Assembly: GCA_963823505.1 (NCBI GenBank)
Contig: CAWGLY010000005.1
Span: 2,294,001 to 2,358,000 of the forward strand
Source: DATHZQ01 sp963823505
Lineage (GTDB): Bacteria > Actinomycetota > Acidimicrobiia > Spongiisociales > UBA5794
Reading direction: 5' to 3'
DNA: 64,000 nucleotides
Position numbers and translations under genes: made by a program. Positions 27,310 to 35,863 of this stretch are shown here, in pieces. Each line of letters starts with the position of its first letter. Positions within the stretch are counted from its first letter, which is position 1. The notes beneath the pieces were generated by a model, which ran no database searches, was not told where the DNA came from, and worked only from the letters and a program-made list of their open reading frames with translations.

Positions 27310-27768
27310 ATGGCATCTGCCGATCGTTTGCTCGATGCGCTCCGCAGCGAGGGGCTTCGCATCACCGCGGCACGTCGCGCCGTATGTGCCGTCCTCGCCG
27401 ATTCACACGGTGAGCACCTGAGTGCGGCCGACATTCACGCACGGGCCAACCAAGCTGCGGGCACCTCGATCGACCAGTCGACCGTCTACCGCACGCTGGA
27501 GACCCTCGAGGAAGCGGACCTGATCTCCCACACCCACATGGGACATCAAGCCCTCGTGTACCACTTGAAAGACGAAGCGCCCCACCAACACATCGTCTGC
27601 GTCACGTGCGGCAAGATGGAGGCGATGCCAGAGTCCGAGCTCGACAGCTTCTTCGCCAGGATCACCTCACGGACCGGGTTCATCCCCGACCCGACCCACG
27701 TCGCCCTTTCCGGATGGTGTGCCGAATGCGCTGCCAAAGCAGGCCGGTCCGGGGACGACCCGACCTAG
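27310..27768 (+). CDS. Fur-family metal-responsive regulator
   Basis: This 152-residue regulator has the winged-helix region LRITAARRAVCAVLA...DQSTVYRTLETLEEADLI, the HQHIVCVTCGKMEAM metal/zinc site and a second CAEC pair near the C-terminus that completes a structural Cys4 zinc site. It could be Fur, Zur or Nur; the neighbouring cbiMQO cobalt/nickel transporter and the palindrome between them favour a nickel- or cobalt-related role. It ends 85 bp before cbiM. Confidence 0.93.
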   Translation: MASADRLLDALRSEGLRITAARRAVCAVLADSHGEHLSAADIHARANQAAGTSIDQSTVYRTLETLEEADLISHTHMGHQALVYHLKDEAPHQHIVCVTCGKMEAMPESELDSFFARITSRTGFIPDPTHVALSGWCAECAAKAGRSGDDPT

Positions 27769-27820
27769 AACTGAGGCGCAAGACCCCTTTGCATAGCCAG
27801 ACGGGCAGCGGTACCGTGGA

Positions 27821-27845
27821 CTTATTGCAAGCGACTCGCAATAAG
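27821..27845. promoter_or_regulatory. Fur-family-type operator upstream of cbiM
   Basis: CTTATTGCAAG (27821-27831) and CTCGCAATAAG (27835-27845) are inverted copies with 10 of 11 positions paired around a CGA centre. This AT-rich 25-bp palindrome stands out in GC-rich sequence and ends 8 bp before the TTG start of cbiM. It lies directly between the Fur-family gene and the transport operon. Confidence 0.75.
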
Positions 27846-27853
27846 GGGGGACG

Positions 27854-28528
27854 TTGCACATACCCGACGGCATCATCAACGGCACGACATCGGCCGGCTT
27901 CGCCATCGCTGCAGCAGGTGGCGTCGGTGCGGCCGTGCGCCAGACGGGCCGGTACCTGAACGAGCGCCAGGTGCCTCTCGCCGGGCTGGTGGCGGCGTTC
28001 GTGTTCGCTGCGCAGATGGTCAACTTCCCTGTCATCTCGGGAATGTCCGGTCACCTGCTTGGCGGCGTGCTCGCCGCGGTGCTCATCGGGCCGTGGGCAG
28101 GGTTCGTCGTCATCTCCATCGTGCTCGTCGTCCAAGCCATGGTGTTCGCCGACGGCGGCCTCACTGCGCTGGGCCTCAACATCTTCAACCTCGGCTTCAT
28201 CGGCGCCGTAGGCGGCTATTGGCTCTATCGGGGCGTCCTCTCGGTCGTGCGCCGCCGCAACAACCCGGTTCCCTTGGCTGCAGGCATCGCTGCGTTCTTG
28301 TCTGTTCCCCTGGCCGCGCTTGGGTTCGTACTCCAGTTCGCCATCGGCGGCACCGCAGACGTGAGCCTCACCGCGGTCACGCTGGCGATGGTCGGCACGC
28401 ACCTGCTCATCGGTGTCGGCGAAGGCATCCTCACCGGGCTTGTCGTTGGTGCGGTCATGCGCAGCAGACCCGACCTGGTCTACGGAGCGCAGCAGTACAC
28501 AGGGGAGAGAACCGAGGCCCTCACGTGA
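27854..28528 (+). CDS. cbiM: Cobalt/nickel ECF transporter substrate-binding membrane protein CbiM
   Basis: CbiM is the substrate-specific membrane subunit for Co2+ or Ni2+ uptake. The 224-residue protein begins MHIPDGIINGTTSAGF; the His at position 2 is a metal ligand in this family, which fixes the start at TTG 27854. Later blocks are FVFAAQMVNFPVISGMSGHLLGG, where the MSGHLLGG His also binds metal, and THLLIGVGEGILTG. Six to seven spans are predicted by eye. The stop overlaps the next GTG start. Confidence 0.95.
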   Translation: MHIPDGIINGTTSAGFAIAAAGGVGAAVRQTGRYLNERQVPLAGLVAAFVFAAQMVNFPVISGMSGHLLGGVLAAVLIGPWAGFVVISIVLVVQAMVFADGGLTALGLNIFNLGFIGAVGGYWLYRGVLSVVRRRNNPVPLAAGIAAFLSVPLAALGFVLQFAIGGTADVSLTAVTLAMVGTHLLIGVGEGILTGLVVGAVMRSRPDLVYGAQQYTGERTEALT

Positions 28529-28845
28529 GCACTCGCACGCTCTTCATCGGCGGACTGGTTGCTGCAATCTTGATCGCCGTCGGCGCCAGCCAGTTTGCTT
28601 CGAGCCAACCCGACGGGTTGGAGTTCGTCGCCGAGCAGGAGGGATTCAGCGACACGGTCGAGGACCACGACCTCGCCGACAGCGCTCTTGCCGAGTATGG
28701 GGAGAATCTGACCGACAGCAGCACGCTCAACACCGCCATCGCCGGCCTCGTCGGTGTCGTCGTCACCCTTGGCGTCGGCTACGGAGTCTTCTGGCTCGTG
28801 CGGAAGCGGGACGACGACAGCCCCAACCCGGCTACGGGTTCCTGA
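28525..28845 (+). CDS. PDGLE-domain (CbiN-like) accessory membrane protein
   Basis: This 106-residue protein has an N-terminal span (about 6-22), the diagnostic SSQPDGLEFVAEQEGF segment, an outer acidic region and a second span (about 70-92) followed by a charged tail. In many cbiM operons such a PDGLE protein replaces CbiN as the small accessory subunit. GTG 28525 overlaps the cbiM stop as GTGA. The cbiQ start follows after 1 bp. Confidence 0.9.
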   Translation: MSTRTLFIGGLVAAILIAVGASQFASSQPDGLEFVAEQEGFSDTVEDHDLADSALAEYGENLTDSSTLNTAIAGLVGVVVTLGVGYGVFWLVRKRDDDSPNPATGS

Positions 28846-28846
28846 G

Positions 28847-29611
28847 ATGGCCGGCGGTCACGTCCACGCCCTCTACCGGCACGGCGACACCACGCTGCAT
28901 CGACTGCCGCCACACACCAAGATCGTGGCGGCGTTTGCCTTCGTGTTTGCGGTCGTCGCGACCCCGCGGGAAGCCTTCTGGGCCTTTGGACTGTACGCCG
29001 CAGCGCTCGCCGGCTTGGCCGCCTGGGCCCACCTCGGGTTCAAGTTCGTCGCCACCCGCTTGGTGATCGAGGTCCCCTTCCTGATCGCGGTGGCCTTCCT
29101 TCCATTCATCTCGGGTGGAGAACAAACCACCGTTCTCGGCGTCTCCGTCTCGATCGAAGGCCTCTGGGATTTCTGGAACATCCTCGCCAAAGCCACGCTC
29201 GGTCTCATGACTTCCGTCGTGCTGGCCGGCACCACCCAGATCCCTGAGATGCTGCGTGGGTTTGACACGTTGCGGACTCCGCGCATCCTCACGGCGATCG
29301 TCGGCTTCATGGTCCGGTACATGGACGTCGTCCTCGGCGACCTTCGCCGCCAGCAGGTCGCCATGCGATCCCGCGGCTACTCCGCATCGTGGCTCGGCCA
29401 GATCCGGCCCTTCGCCCAATCCGTTGGGTCGCTGTTCGTCCGCTCCTACGAACGCGGCGAGCGTGTCTACCTGGCGATGGCCTCACGGGGTTACGCCGGC
29501 CATATGCCTGCGGTCGCGACCGACCACGCCTCTCCTCCAGTGTGGGCTGCAGTATTGGCGCTGCCTGCGGCGGCGTGGGTCGCAGCGGGCATCGCCGCAG
29601 GTGTCGTATGA
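28847..29611 (+). CDS. cbiQ: Energy-coupling factor transmembrane protein CbiQ
   Basis: CbiQ is the T component that links the ATPase to CbiM. The 254-residue protein has about five spans and the two coupling motifs of the family, AMRSRGYSAS and AMASRGYAG, which contact the ATPase. An upstream segment HRLPPHTKIVAAFAFV is typical of the N-terminus. ATG 28847 was chosen for its spacing after the PDGLE gene; the stop overlaps cbiO as ATGA. Confidence 0.93.
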   Translation: MAGGHVHALYRHGDTTLHRLPPHTKIVAAFAFVFAVVATPREAFWAFGLYAAALAGLAAWAHLGFKFVATRLVIEVPFLIAVAFLPFISGGEQTTVLGVSVSIEGLWDFWNILAKATLGLMTSVVLAGTTQIPEMLRGFDTLRTPRILTAIVGFMVRYMDVVLGDLRRQQVAMRSRGYSASWLGQIRPFAQSVGSLFVRSYERGERVYLAMASRGYAGHMPAVATDHASPPVWAAVLALPAAAWVAAGIAAGVV

Positions 29612-30342
29612 GCGTTCCCACCATCGCCGTCGACGGGCTCTCCTACCGGTACCCCGACGGGACCGAGGCACTCAGCAACGTGCAGATGCACATCCACCCT
29701 GGCGAGCACATCGCCCTGCTCGGGCCAAACGGTGCAGGGAAAACCACGCTCATCCTCCATATGAACGGGATCCACATGCCGCAGCGAGGCACGGTGGCGG
29801 TCGGTGGATTGCAACTGACGAAGGACACGGTGCTGGAGATTCGGCGGCGAGTAGGCGTCGTGTTCCAGGACCCCGACGACCAGCTGTTCATGCCCACCGT
29901 GAGGGAGGACGTTGGCTTCGGACCGCAGAACCTGGGACTCTCAGACGACGAGGTACACCATCGGGTGCACGAGGCTCTCGACGCCGTCGACGTTGCCGAC
30001 CTGGCCGACCGCCCGCCGAACCATCTCAGCTTCGGGCAGAAGCGGCGGGTCGCCATCGCAGGGGTGCTCGCGATGCGACCCGAGATCATCGTGCTCGACG
30101 AACCGACATCGAACCTCGATCCGGCGAGTCGCCGCGAGCTGACGACGATTCTCCAGGGACTGGACATCACCCAGCTCATCGTCACCCACGACATGCCGTA
30201 TGCGCTGGAGTTGTGTGAACGGTCGATCGTGATCGACGACGGATCGATCATTGCCGACGGCCCGACGCGGACGCTGCTCGCCGACGAGGAGCTCATGCGG
30301 GCGCACCGCCTCGAGCTTCCGTACGGGATGACGCTCGCATAG
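29608..30342 (+). CDS. cbiO: Cobalt/nickel ECF transporter ATPase CbiO
   Basis: CbiO powers the transporter. The 244-residue protein has Walker A GPNGAGKTTLI, the Q-loop VVFQDPDDQLFMPTV typical of ECF ATPases, the signature LSFGQKRRVAIAGVL (LSFGQ in place of LSGGQ), Walker B IIVLDEPTSNLDP and H-loop IVTHDMP. ATG 29608 overlaps the cbiQ stop. It completes the cbiM-PDGLE-cbiQ-cbiO operon. Confidence 0.95.
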   Translation: MSVPTIAVDGLSYRYPDGTEALSNVQMHIHPGEHIALLGPNGAGKTTLILHMNGIHMPQRGTVAVGGLQLTKDTVLEIRRRVGVVFQDPDDQLFMPTVREDVGFGPQNLGLSDDEVHHRVHEALDAVDVADLADRPPNHLSFGQKRRVAIAGVLAMRPEIIVLDEPTSNLDPASRRELTTILQGLDITQLIVTHDMPYALELCERSIVIDDGSIIADGPTRTLLADEELMRAHRLELPYGMTLA

Positions 30343-30393
30343 ACCGGCAGCCTCCTCCATGAAGTCCGACCACCGGTCGCGTAAGCTCGCCTC

Positions 30394-31860
30394 ATGAGCT
30401 TCACAGATGCCGTTACCGCTGCCAGGCGGCATCGCGACAAATACGGGGCACTGATCCTCGGGCATTTTGCGAGCCTGCTCGAGATGCCCAACGTGACCAA
30501 AGACCTGCCCGCCCTCGAAGCCATCGCCACCGAGCTCGTCGGCCGGTTTGCCATGAAGCGCGCCGACGCCCGTGCCGTCCAGCTCGACGGTATCGCACCG
30601 GTCGTCGTGGGCACCATTCGGGCCGATAACCCCAGACACCGCATCGGGATCTACATCCACTACGACGGCCAGCCCGTGGATGCCACCCGATGGGACTCGG
30701 ATCCCTTCACCCCGACGTTGCGGACCCGCTCGCTGCGCAACGGGGGGGAGGTCATCCCGATGCCCGGTCCCGGCGATGCCGTCGACCCGGAATGGCGCCT
30801 GTATGCCAGGAGCGCTGCCGACGACAAAGCGCCATTTGCGGCACTCCTGGCGGCCATCGACGCACTCGCTGCCGCCGGGGTATCGCGGCAGACCGAGGTT
30901 GTGCTCCTGTTTGAAGGCCAGGAAGAGTCGGGCTCTCCAAATCTGCGGAGGTACCTGGACCTGCTCGCCCCCGATCTTGCAGCCGATCTGTGGCTGATAT
31001 GTGACGGTCCCGTCCACCCCACGGGACGACCCCAGGTCGTGTTTGGCGTGCGTGGGTACTGCGGCTTCGAACTGACGGTGTTTGGTCCTGACGAGGAGCT
31101 CCACAGCGGCCACTTTGGCAATTGGGTGCCCAACCCTGCTCACGATCTCTCCCGGCTGTTGGGAAGCATGAAGGACGATTCCGGACGAGTACTCATCGAC
31201 GGCTTCTACGACTCGACGCATCCCGTCACGGCGGCAGACCTGGCCGCCATCGCGATGCTGCCGCAAGTCGAGGGCCGCTACCAGTCGGACCTCGGGTTTG
31301 GTGCGCCGGAGCCAGCCGACGGCTCGCACGCCGAAGCATTGTTGCGGCCGAGCTTCAACGTCCGGGGGCTGCACTCGGCGAACACGGGCGACCTTGCCCG
31401 CAATGTCATCCCAAGCCAGGCGTCTGCGTCGGTGGATATCCGTCTCGCCGCGGGCAACGACCCGAATGCAATGCTCGATCTCGTCGAGTCGCACATGATG
31501 AGCCAGGGCTATCTCGTCCTCGACCGCAACCCGACTCCGGAGGAGCGGCGACAGCATCGCTCGATTGCCCGCTTCACACGCGACGTCGGGTACCCGGCCG
31601 CACGTGCGCCCGTCGACCTGCCGGCGGCGGATTTCGTGGTGAACGCCGCGGCGGCGACCGGTCTGGGAGAGGTGGTGCGCTTGCCGACGTATGGCGGCTC
31701 CGTGCCGCTCCACCATTTCAACGAGTCGCTCGACGCTCCCGTCGTGATCCTGCCGATGGCCAATTACGACAACAACCAGCATGGCCCCAACGAGAATCTC
31801 CGCATCGGCAACCTCTGGTACGGCATGGACCTCATGGCGGCGCTGCTGGCAGGTGAGTGA
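30394..31860 (+). CDS. M20-family metallopeptidase
   Basis: This 488-residue zinc peptidase/deacylase has the metal ligands in order: IYIHYDGQPVD (His, Asp), ARSAADDKAPFA (bridging Asp), FEGQEESGSPN (catalytic and metal Glu), and VPLHHFNESLDAPVV (C-terminal His). A dimerisation lid lies in the middle (GYCGFELTVFGPDEELHSGHFG). It resembles dipeptidase-like M20 proteins of the PepV/CNDP group. The substrate is not known. It starts 51 bp after cbiO and may be a separate unit. Confidence 0.9.
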   Translation: MSFTDAVTAARRHRDKYGALILGHFASLLEMPNVTKDLPALEAIATELVGRFAMKRADARAVQLDGIAPVVVGTIRADNPRHRIGIYIHYDGQPVDATRWDSDPFTPTLRTRSLRNGGEVIPMPGPGDAVDPEWRLYARSAADDKAPFAALLAAIDALAAAGVSRQTEVVLLFEGQEESGSPNLRRYLDLLAPDLAADLWLICDGPVHPTGRPQVVFGVRGYCGFELTVFGPDEELHSGHFGNWVPNPAHDLSRLLGSMKDDSGRVLIDGFYDSTHPVTAADLAAIAMLPQVEGRYQSDLGFGAPEPADGSHAEALLRPSFNVRGLHSANTGDLARNVIPSQASASVDIRLAAGNDPNAMLDLVESHMMSQGYLVLDRNPTPEERRQHRSIARFTRDVGYPAARAPVDLPAADFVVNAAAATGLGEVVRLPTYGGSVPLHHFNESLDAPVVILPMANYDNNQHGPNENLRIGNLWYGMDLMAALLAGE

Positions 31861-31899
31861 CGGGGCCGGGACCGTCACGCCCGATTAGCCTGCGCCCCC

Positions 31900-32862
31900 A
31901 TGGCAGGTTCACACGGCACCAAGGCGATCATCGCGGCGTTCTTCGCCAACCTCGGCCTCGCCATCGCCAAGTTCGTGGCCTACGTCTTCACGGGCTCGGC
32001 GACGATGCTGGCGGAATCGATCCACTCCTTGGCCGACACGTCCAACCAGGCGCTGCTGTTCTGGGGTGGGAGGCGGGCCGTCAGAGCTCCGGACGAGCGC
32101 TTCCAGTTCGGCTACGCCAGAGAGCGGTACTTCTGGGCCTTCGTCGTCGCACTGGTGCTCTTCTCCCTCGGCGGGCTCTTCTCCATATTCGAGGGGTACG
32201 AGAAGATCCGGCACCCGGAGCCCATCGAGTCTGCAGGATGGGCTTTTGCGGTGCTGACCATCGGCATTGCGCTCGAAGGGTGGTCGTTCAGGACGGCCGT
32301 CCACGAGAGTCGCCCTTTCAAAGGAGACCGCACGTGGTGGGGGTTCATTCGCACCGCACGCACCCCTGAGCTCCCCGTGGTGCTCCTGGAAGACTTCGGC
32401 GCCCTCGTCGGCCTCATCCTCGCCCTGATCGCCATCTCACTCTCGATCATCTTCGACGCACCGTTGTGGGATGCCATCGGCACCATCACCATCGGGATCT
32501 TGCTCGTGGCGATCGCCGTCACGCTCGCCATCGAGATGAAGGGATTGCTGATCGGCGAGTCGGCCCGCCCGGATGAAGATGCGAAGATCCGCGCCGCGAT
32601 CGCTGCTTCTCCCCACGTCGAGCGAATCATCCACATGCGGACCCAGCATCTCGGGCCGGAGGAGCTCCTGGTGGGTGCCAAGGTCGAGTTCCACGACACG
32701 CTCACCGCCGATCAGTTGGCGGATGCGATCAACGAGGTCGAAGTAGCGGTGCGGGCGGCGGTGCCCCATGCCAGGCCCATGTACATCGAGCCCGACTTCG
32801 TACGCACCACAGGGGCCGGCAGCGGTCCGCCGGACGAACCCACCGGCGACGCCGCCCACTGA
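31900..32862 (+). CDS. Cation diffusion facilitator family transporter
   Basis: This 320-residue CDF protein has six spans. The TM2 motif LAESIHSLADTSNQALL holds the HxxxD metal ligands, and VVLLEDFGALVGLIL is the TM5 counterpart, with E-D in place of the usual H/D pair. A C-terminal cytoplasmic domain (SPHVERIIHMRTQHLGPEELLV) follows. CDF proteins export Zn2+, Mn2+, Fe2+ or Co2+ by proton antiport. The altered TM5 site means the metal cannot be named. Confidence 0.88.
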   Translation: MAGSHGTKAIIAAFFANLGLAIAKFVAYVFTGSATMLAESIHSLADTSNQALLFWGGRRAVRAPDERFQFGYARERYFWAFVVALVLFSLGGLFSIFEGYEKIRHPEPIESAGWAFAVLTIGIALEGWSFRTAVHESRPFKGDRTWWGFIRTARTPELPVVLLEDFGALVGLILALIAISLSIIFDAPLWDAIGTITIGILLVAIAVTLAIEMKGLLIGESARPDEDAKIRAAIAASPHVERIIHMRTQHLGPEELLVGAKVEFHDTLTADQLADAINEVEVAVRAAVPHARPMYIEPDFVRTTGAGSGPPDEPTGDAAH

Positions 32863-32929
32863 GTTCTCGCGGCCCGGGCGACCGGTCACCCGGAGTATCT
32901 TGGGCTCTCACCAGCACGCAAGGACCACC

Positions 32930-34081
32930 ATGCGCTTCCGTACCAAGCAAATCCACGCCGGCGTCGAACCGGACCCCACCACCGGCGCCATCCTCACCCC
33001 CATCTACCAGAGCACGACGTTCGTGCAGCCGTCCGTCGACGACTACATGGCGAGGGGCTTCACGTACTCCCGCAGTGGCAATCCGACGGTCAAGGCGCTC
33101 GAGGTGAAGGTGGCCGCGCTCGAGGGTGGCGCCAACGCTGCTGCATTCTCGACCGGCATGGCCGCGACCACCGCCGTGATGATGGCCCTGCTCAACGCCG
33201 GGGAGCACGCTGTCCTCTCCGACGTCGTGTACGGCGGCACCCACCGTCTCGCGACGCAGGTGCTGAACCGGTTCGGGGTGGCGTTCGACTTCGTCGACAC
33301 CGCCGAACCCAAGAACGTCGCCGACGCCATCCGCACCAACACCCGCCTCATCTTCACCGAGACCCCTGCCAACCCGACCCTGAAACTCACCGATCTTGCT
33401 GCGGTCTCCGATATCGCCACGCAGCACGGGATTCCCCATGCCGTCGACAACACCTTTCTGACGCCGTATTACCAGCGACCGCTGGAGCTTGGTGCCGATC
33501 TTGTCGTCCACTCCACAACGAAGTACTTCGACGGTCACAACGCCACCGTCGGTGGCGCCGTGGTGAGCAAGACCGATGAACTGCACGAGCGGATTGCGTT
33601 CGTCCAGAACGCCACAGGGACGATCATGTCGCCGATGGTGGCGTACCTCACGATGCAGGGCACCAAGACCCTCACCGAACGTCTCGACCGCCAGTCGGAC
33701 AACGCCATGCAGATCGCCCGGTTCCTCGAAGGCCACCCCAAGGTCGAACAGGTCCGCTACCCGGGCCTCGAGTCGTTCCCGCAACACGATCTCGCCAAGC
33801 GGCAGGCATCCGGCTTCGGGGCGATGATCTGGTTCGAGGTCGAAGGCGGAGTCGACGCAGGCAAGAAACTCATGGACTCCGTGCGGCTGTGGACGCTCGC
33901 CGAGAACCTGGGCTCGGTCGAATCGCTGGTGACCCATCCGGTGACGATGACACATGCAGGGATTCCACGAGAGGAGCGGCTGCGCGTCGGTATCCTCGAC
34001 GGCCTTGTCCGGCTGTCCGTTGGGCTCGAGGATCCCGCCGACCTCATCGAAGACCTCGCCGAGGCGCTGGAGCGGGTCTGA
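32930..34081 (+). CDS. Cystathionine gamma-synthase/gamma-lyase family PLP enzyme
   Basis: This 383-residue enzyme belongs to the Cys/Met metabolism PLP family. Visible are YSRSGNPTVKALE, FSTGMAATTAVMM, VDNTFLTPYYQRPLELGAD and VHSTTKYFDGH with the PLP Lys, then GTIMSPMVAYLTMQG and SVESLVTHPVTMTH. The reaction could be MetB (cystathionine synthesis) or gamma-lyase (cystathionine to cysteine); a CBS-like gene just downstream would favour reverse transsulfuration. ATG 32930 has an AAGGA site 9 bases upstream; the frame is open further upstream without homology. Confidence 0.92.
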   Translation: MRFRTKQIHAGVEPDPTTGAILTPIYQSTTFVQPSVDDYMARGFTYSRSGNPTVKALEVKVAALEGGANAAAFSTGMAATTAVMMALLNAGEHAVLSDVVYGGTHRLATQVLNRFGVAFDFVDTAEPKNVADAIRTNTRLIFTETPANPTLKLTDLAAVSDIATQHGIPHAVDNTFLTPYYQRPLELGADLVVHSTTKYFDGHNATVGGAVVSKTDELHERIAFVQNATGTIMSPMVAYLTMQGTKTLTERLDRQSDNAMQIARFLEGHPKVEQVRYPGLESFPQHDLAKRQASGFGAMIWFEVEGGVDAGKKLMDSVRLWTLAENLGSVESLVTHPVTMTHAGIPREERLRVGILDGLVRLSVGLEDPADLIEDLAEALERV

Positions 34082-34878
34082 GCAGCGACGCGTCCGTCCT
34101 TGCGACACTTGCGGTCGAGGCCGCAGCGCTTGGTGCTGCCGTCCATGAACGAGGCCGCAATCACGAGCTCCAGGTCGAGGCGAAGTCGGCGCCCACCGAT
34201 CTGGTGAGCGCCGTCGACGCCGAGACGGAACAGGTGATCGTCGACTTCCTCCGCCACCACCGTCCCGACGACTCCATTCTCGGCGAGGAGGATGCCGACC
34301 ATCACGGCACATCTGGTGTCGAGTGGATCATCGATCCGCTGGACGGCACCCTCAACTACATCATGGGGTTTCCGGCCCATGCGGTGTCCATTGGTGCGTC
34401 GATCAACGGCGAACCGGCCGTCGGGGTGGTCCGCGACACTGCGCTGCACCACACCTACACCGCGACAGACGGCGGCGGTGCCTTTGTCGACGACCGTCGG
34501 TTGCAGATCCGCCCCGCAGTCGCCCTCGATCACGCACTTGTCACGACCGGATTCTCCCCTGGCAGGGACGCACGCCGGCTGCAGCTCGGAGTATTCGCCG
34601 AGCTCGTGGCCGCCGTCGGTGCCATCCGCCGCACCGGATGCCCGGCACTCGATCTCTGTCGGGTGGCGGCGGGGCAGACCCACGCCTATTTCGAGATCGG
34701 GCTCGGCCCATGGGACTACGCCGCTGGCCGGGTCGTCGTCGAGCGTGCCGGTGGCAACGTCGTGGTTCGAGAAACTGCAGCGGGTTGGCCGGGACCGCTG
34801 GTCATCGCAGGGTCGGCGGAACTGGTCGACGAGCTGCTGGATGCGCTTGTGGCCGGCGGGATTCAGCTCGCCGACTGA
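34078..34878 (+). CDS. Inositol monophosphatase-family protein with probable CTG start
   Basis: This is a second phosphatase of the inositol monophosphatase family, about 266 residues. Motifs are APTDLVSAVDAETE, SILGEEDAD, WIIDPLDGTLNYIMGFPAH and the C-terminal GLGPWDYAAGRVVVERAGG. No ATG, GTG or TTG lies in frame near the expected N-terminus; the first GTG falls inside the first metal motif. The best start is CTG 34078, which overlaps the upstream TGA as CTGA. Given the sulfur-metabolism neighbours, a CysQ-like role is possible but unproven. Confidence 0.85.
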   Translation: MSSDASVLATLAVEAAALGAAVHERGRNHELQVEAKSAPTDLVSAVDAETEQVIVDFLRHHRPDDSILGEEDADHHGTSGVEWIIDPLDGTLNYIMGFPAHAVSIGASINGEPAVGVVRDTALHHTYTATDGGGAFVDDRRLQIRPAVALDHALVTTGFSPGRDARRLQLGVFAELVAAVGAIRRTGCPALDLCRVAAGQTHAYFEIGLGPWDYAAGRVVVERAGGNVVVRETAAGWPGPLVIAGSAELVDELLDALVAGGIQLAD

Positions 34879-34889
34879 ACACGGCTCCT

Positions 34890-35843
34890 CTAATCGAGGA
34901 GTCCTTGCTCCCGCATCCAGTCGTCGTTGAAGATCTTCGACAGGTAGTTGCGGCCTGAGTCGGGCAGGATCACCACGGTGAGCTTGTCGGGGAACTCCTC
35001 GGCAATCCGCAGCGCCCCGACGACGGCCATGCCGCACGAGCCGCCGACGAGCAAGCCCTCTTCCCGGGCAAGCCGGCGGGTCATGACGAATGCCTCACGA
35101 TCGGTGACCATCTCGTACCGATCGACCACTGAGGGGTCGAAGGTCTCCGGCCAGAAATCCTCACCAACACCCTCGATGAGGTAGGTCGTGACGTCCTCCT
35201 CCGTAGGTGCGGTGTAGATGGAACCCTCGGGATCGACTCCGACGACCATCACGGCGGGATTCTGCTCCTTCAGGTAGCGGCCGGCGCCGCTGATGGTGCC
35301 TCCCGTTCCGACGCCGGCCACGTAGACGCCCACCGTCCCGTCCGTTTGGCGCCAGATCTCGGGGCCGGTGGTTGCGTACTGCGCCTCAGGGTTGGCAGGG
35401 TTGGAGTACTGATCCGGCCGGTAGGCCCCGGGGATCTCTCGGGTCAGCCGATCCGCCACCGAGTAGTACGAGTTCGGATCGTCCGGGTCGACGTCGGTAG
35501 GGCACACCACGACTTCGACGCCGTAGGCCCGCAGCAGGTCCTGCTTTTCTTTGGACTGCTTGTCGGCCATGACCGCAATCATCTTGTAGCCCTTGAGCGC
35601 AGCGGCCATCGCCAGACCGACACCGGTGTTGCCACTCGTCGGCTCGACGATGGTGCCGCCGGGCTCGAGCCAGCCCCTGGCTTCGGCCCGTTCGATCATC
35701 GGCAGGCCGATGCGGTCCTTCACAGATCCGCCCGGGTTGGTGTACTCCACCTTGGCCACCAGGTTCCCCTGGGGATGGATCCTTCCCAACCGCACCAGCG
35801 GTGTATTGCCGATGGCACCAACGATGTCGTCGTGAATCTCCAT
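34890..35843 (-). CDS. Cystathionine beta-synthase-like / cysteine synthase PLP enzyme
   Basis: This 317-residue fold-type II PLP enzyme has GNTPLVRL, NPGGSVKDRIGL with the PLP Lys, EPTSGNTGVGLA and GVGTGGTISGAG. The segments VGEDFWPETFDPS and LLVGGSCGMAVV are typical of cystathionine beta-synthases rather than plain CysK, although no C-terminal regulatory CBS domain is present. It is convergent with the phosphatase gene, 11 bp apart. ATG 35843 was preferred to GTG 35852 because the family N-terminus (MEIHDDIVGAIGNTPL) starts there. Confidence 0.92.
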   Translation of the reverse strand: MEIHDDIVGAIGNTPLVRLGRIHPQGNLVAKVEYTNPGGSVKDRIGLPMIERAEARGWLEPGGTIVEPTSGNTGVGLAMAAALKGYKMIAVMADKQSKEKQDLLRAYGVEVVVCPTDVDPDDPNSYYSVADRLTREIPGAYRPDQYSNPANPEAQYATTGPEIWRQTDGTVGVYVAGVGTGGTISGAGRYLKEQNPAVMVVGVDPEGSIYTAPTEEDVTTYLIEGVGEDFWPETFDPSVVDRYEMVTDREAFVMTRRLAREEGLLVGGSCGMAVVGALRIAEEFPDKLTVVILPDSGRNYLSKIFNDDWMREQGLLD

Positions 35844-35863
35844 GCGGCGCACACGCTATCAGG

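Noticed and set aside
32863..32929. SAM riboswitch ahead of the cystathionine gamma-synthase-type gene
   Set aside because: Only 67 bases are available and no SAM-riboswitch core could be drawn.
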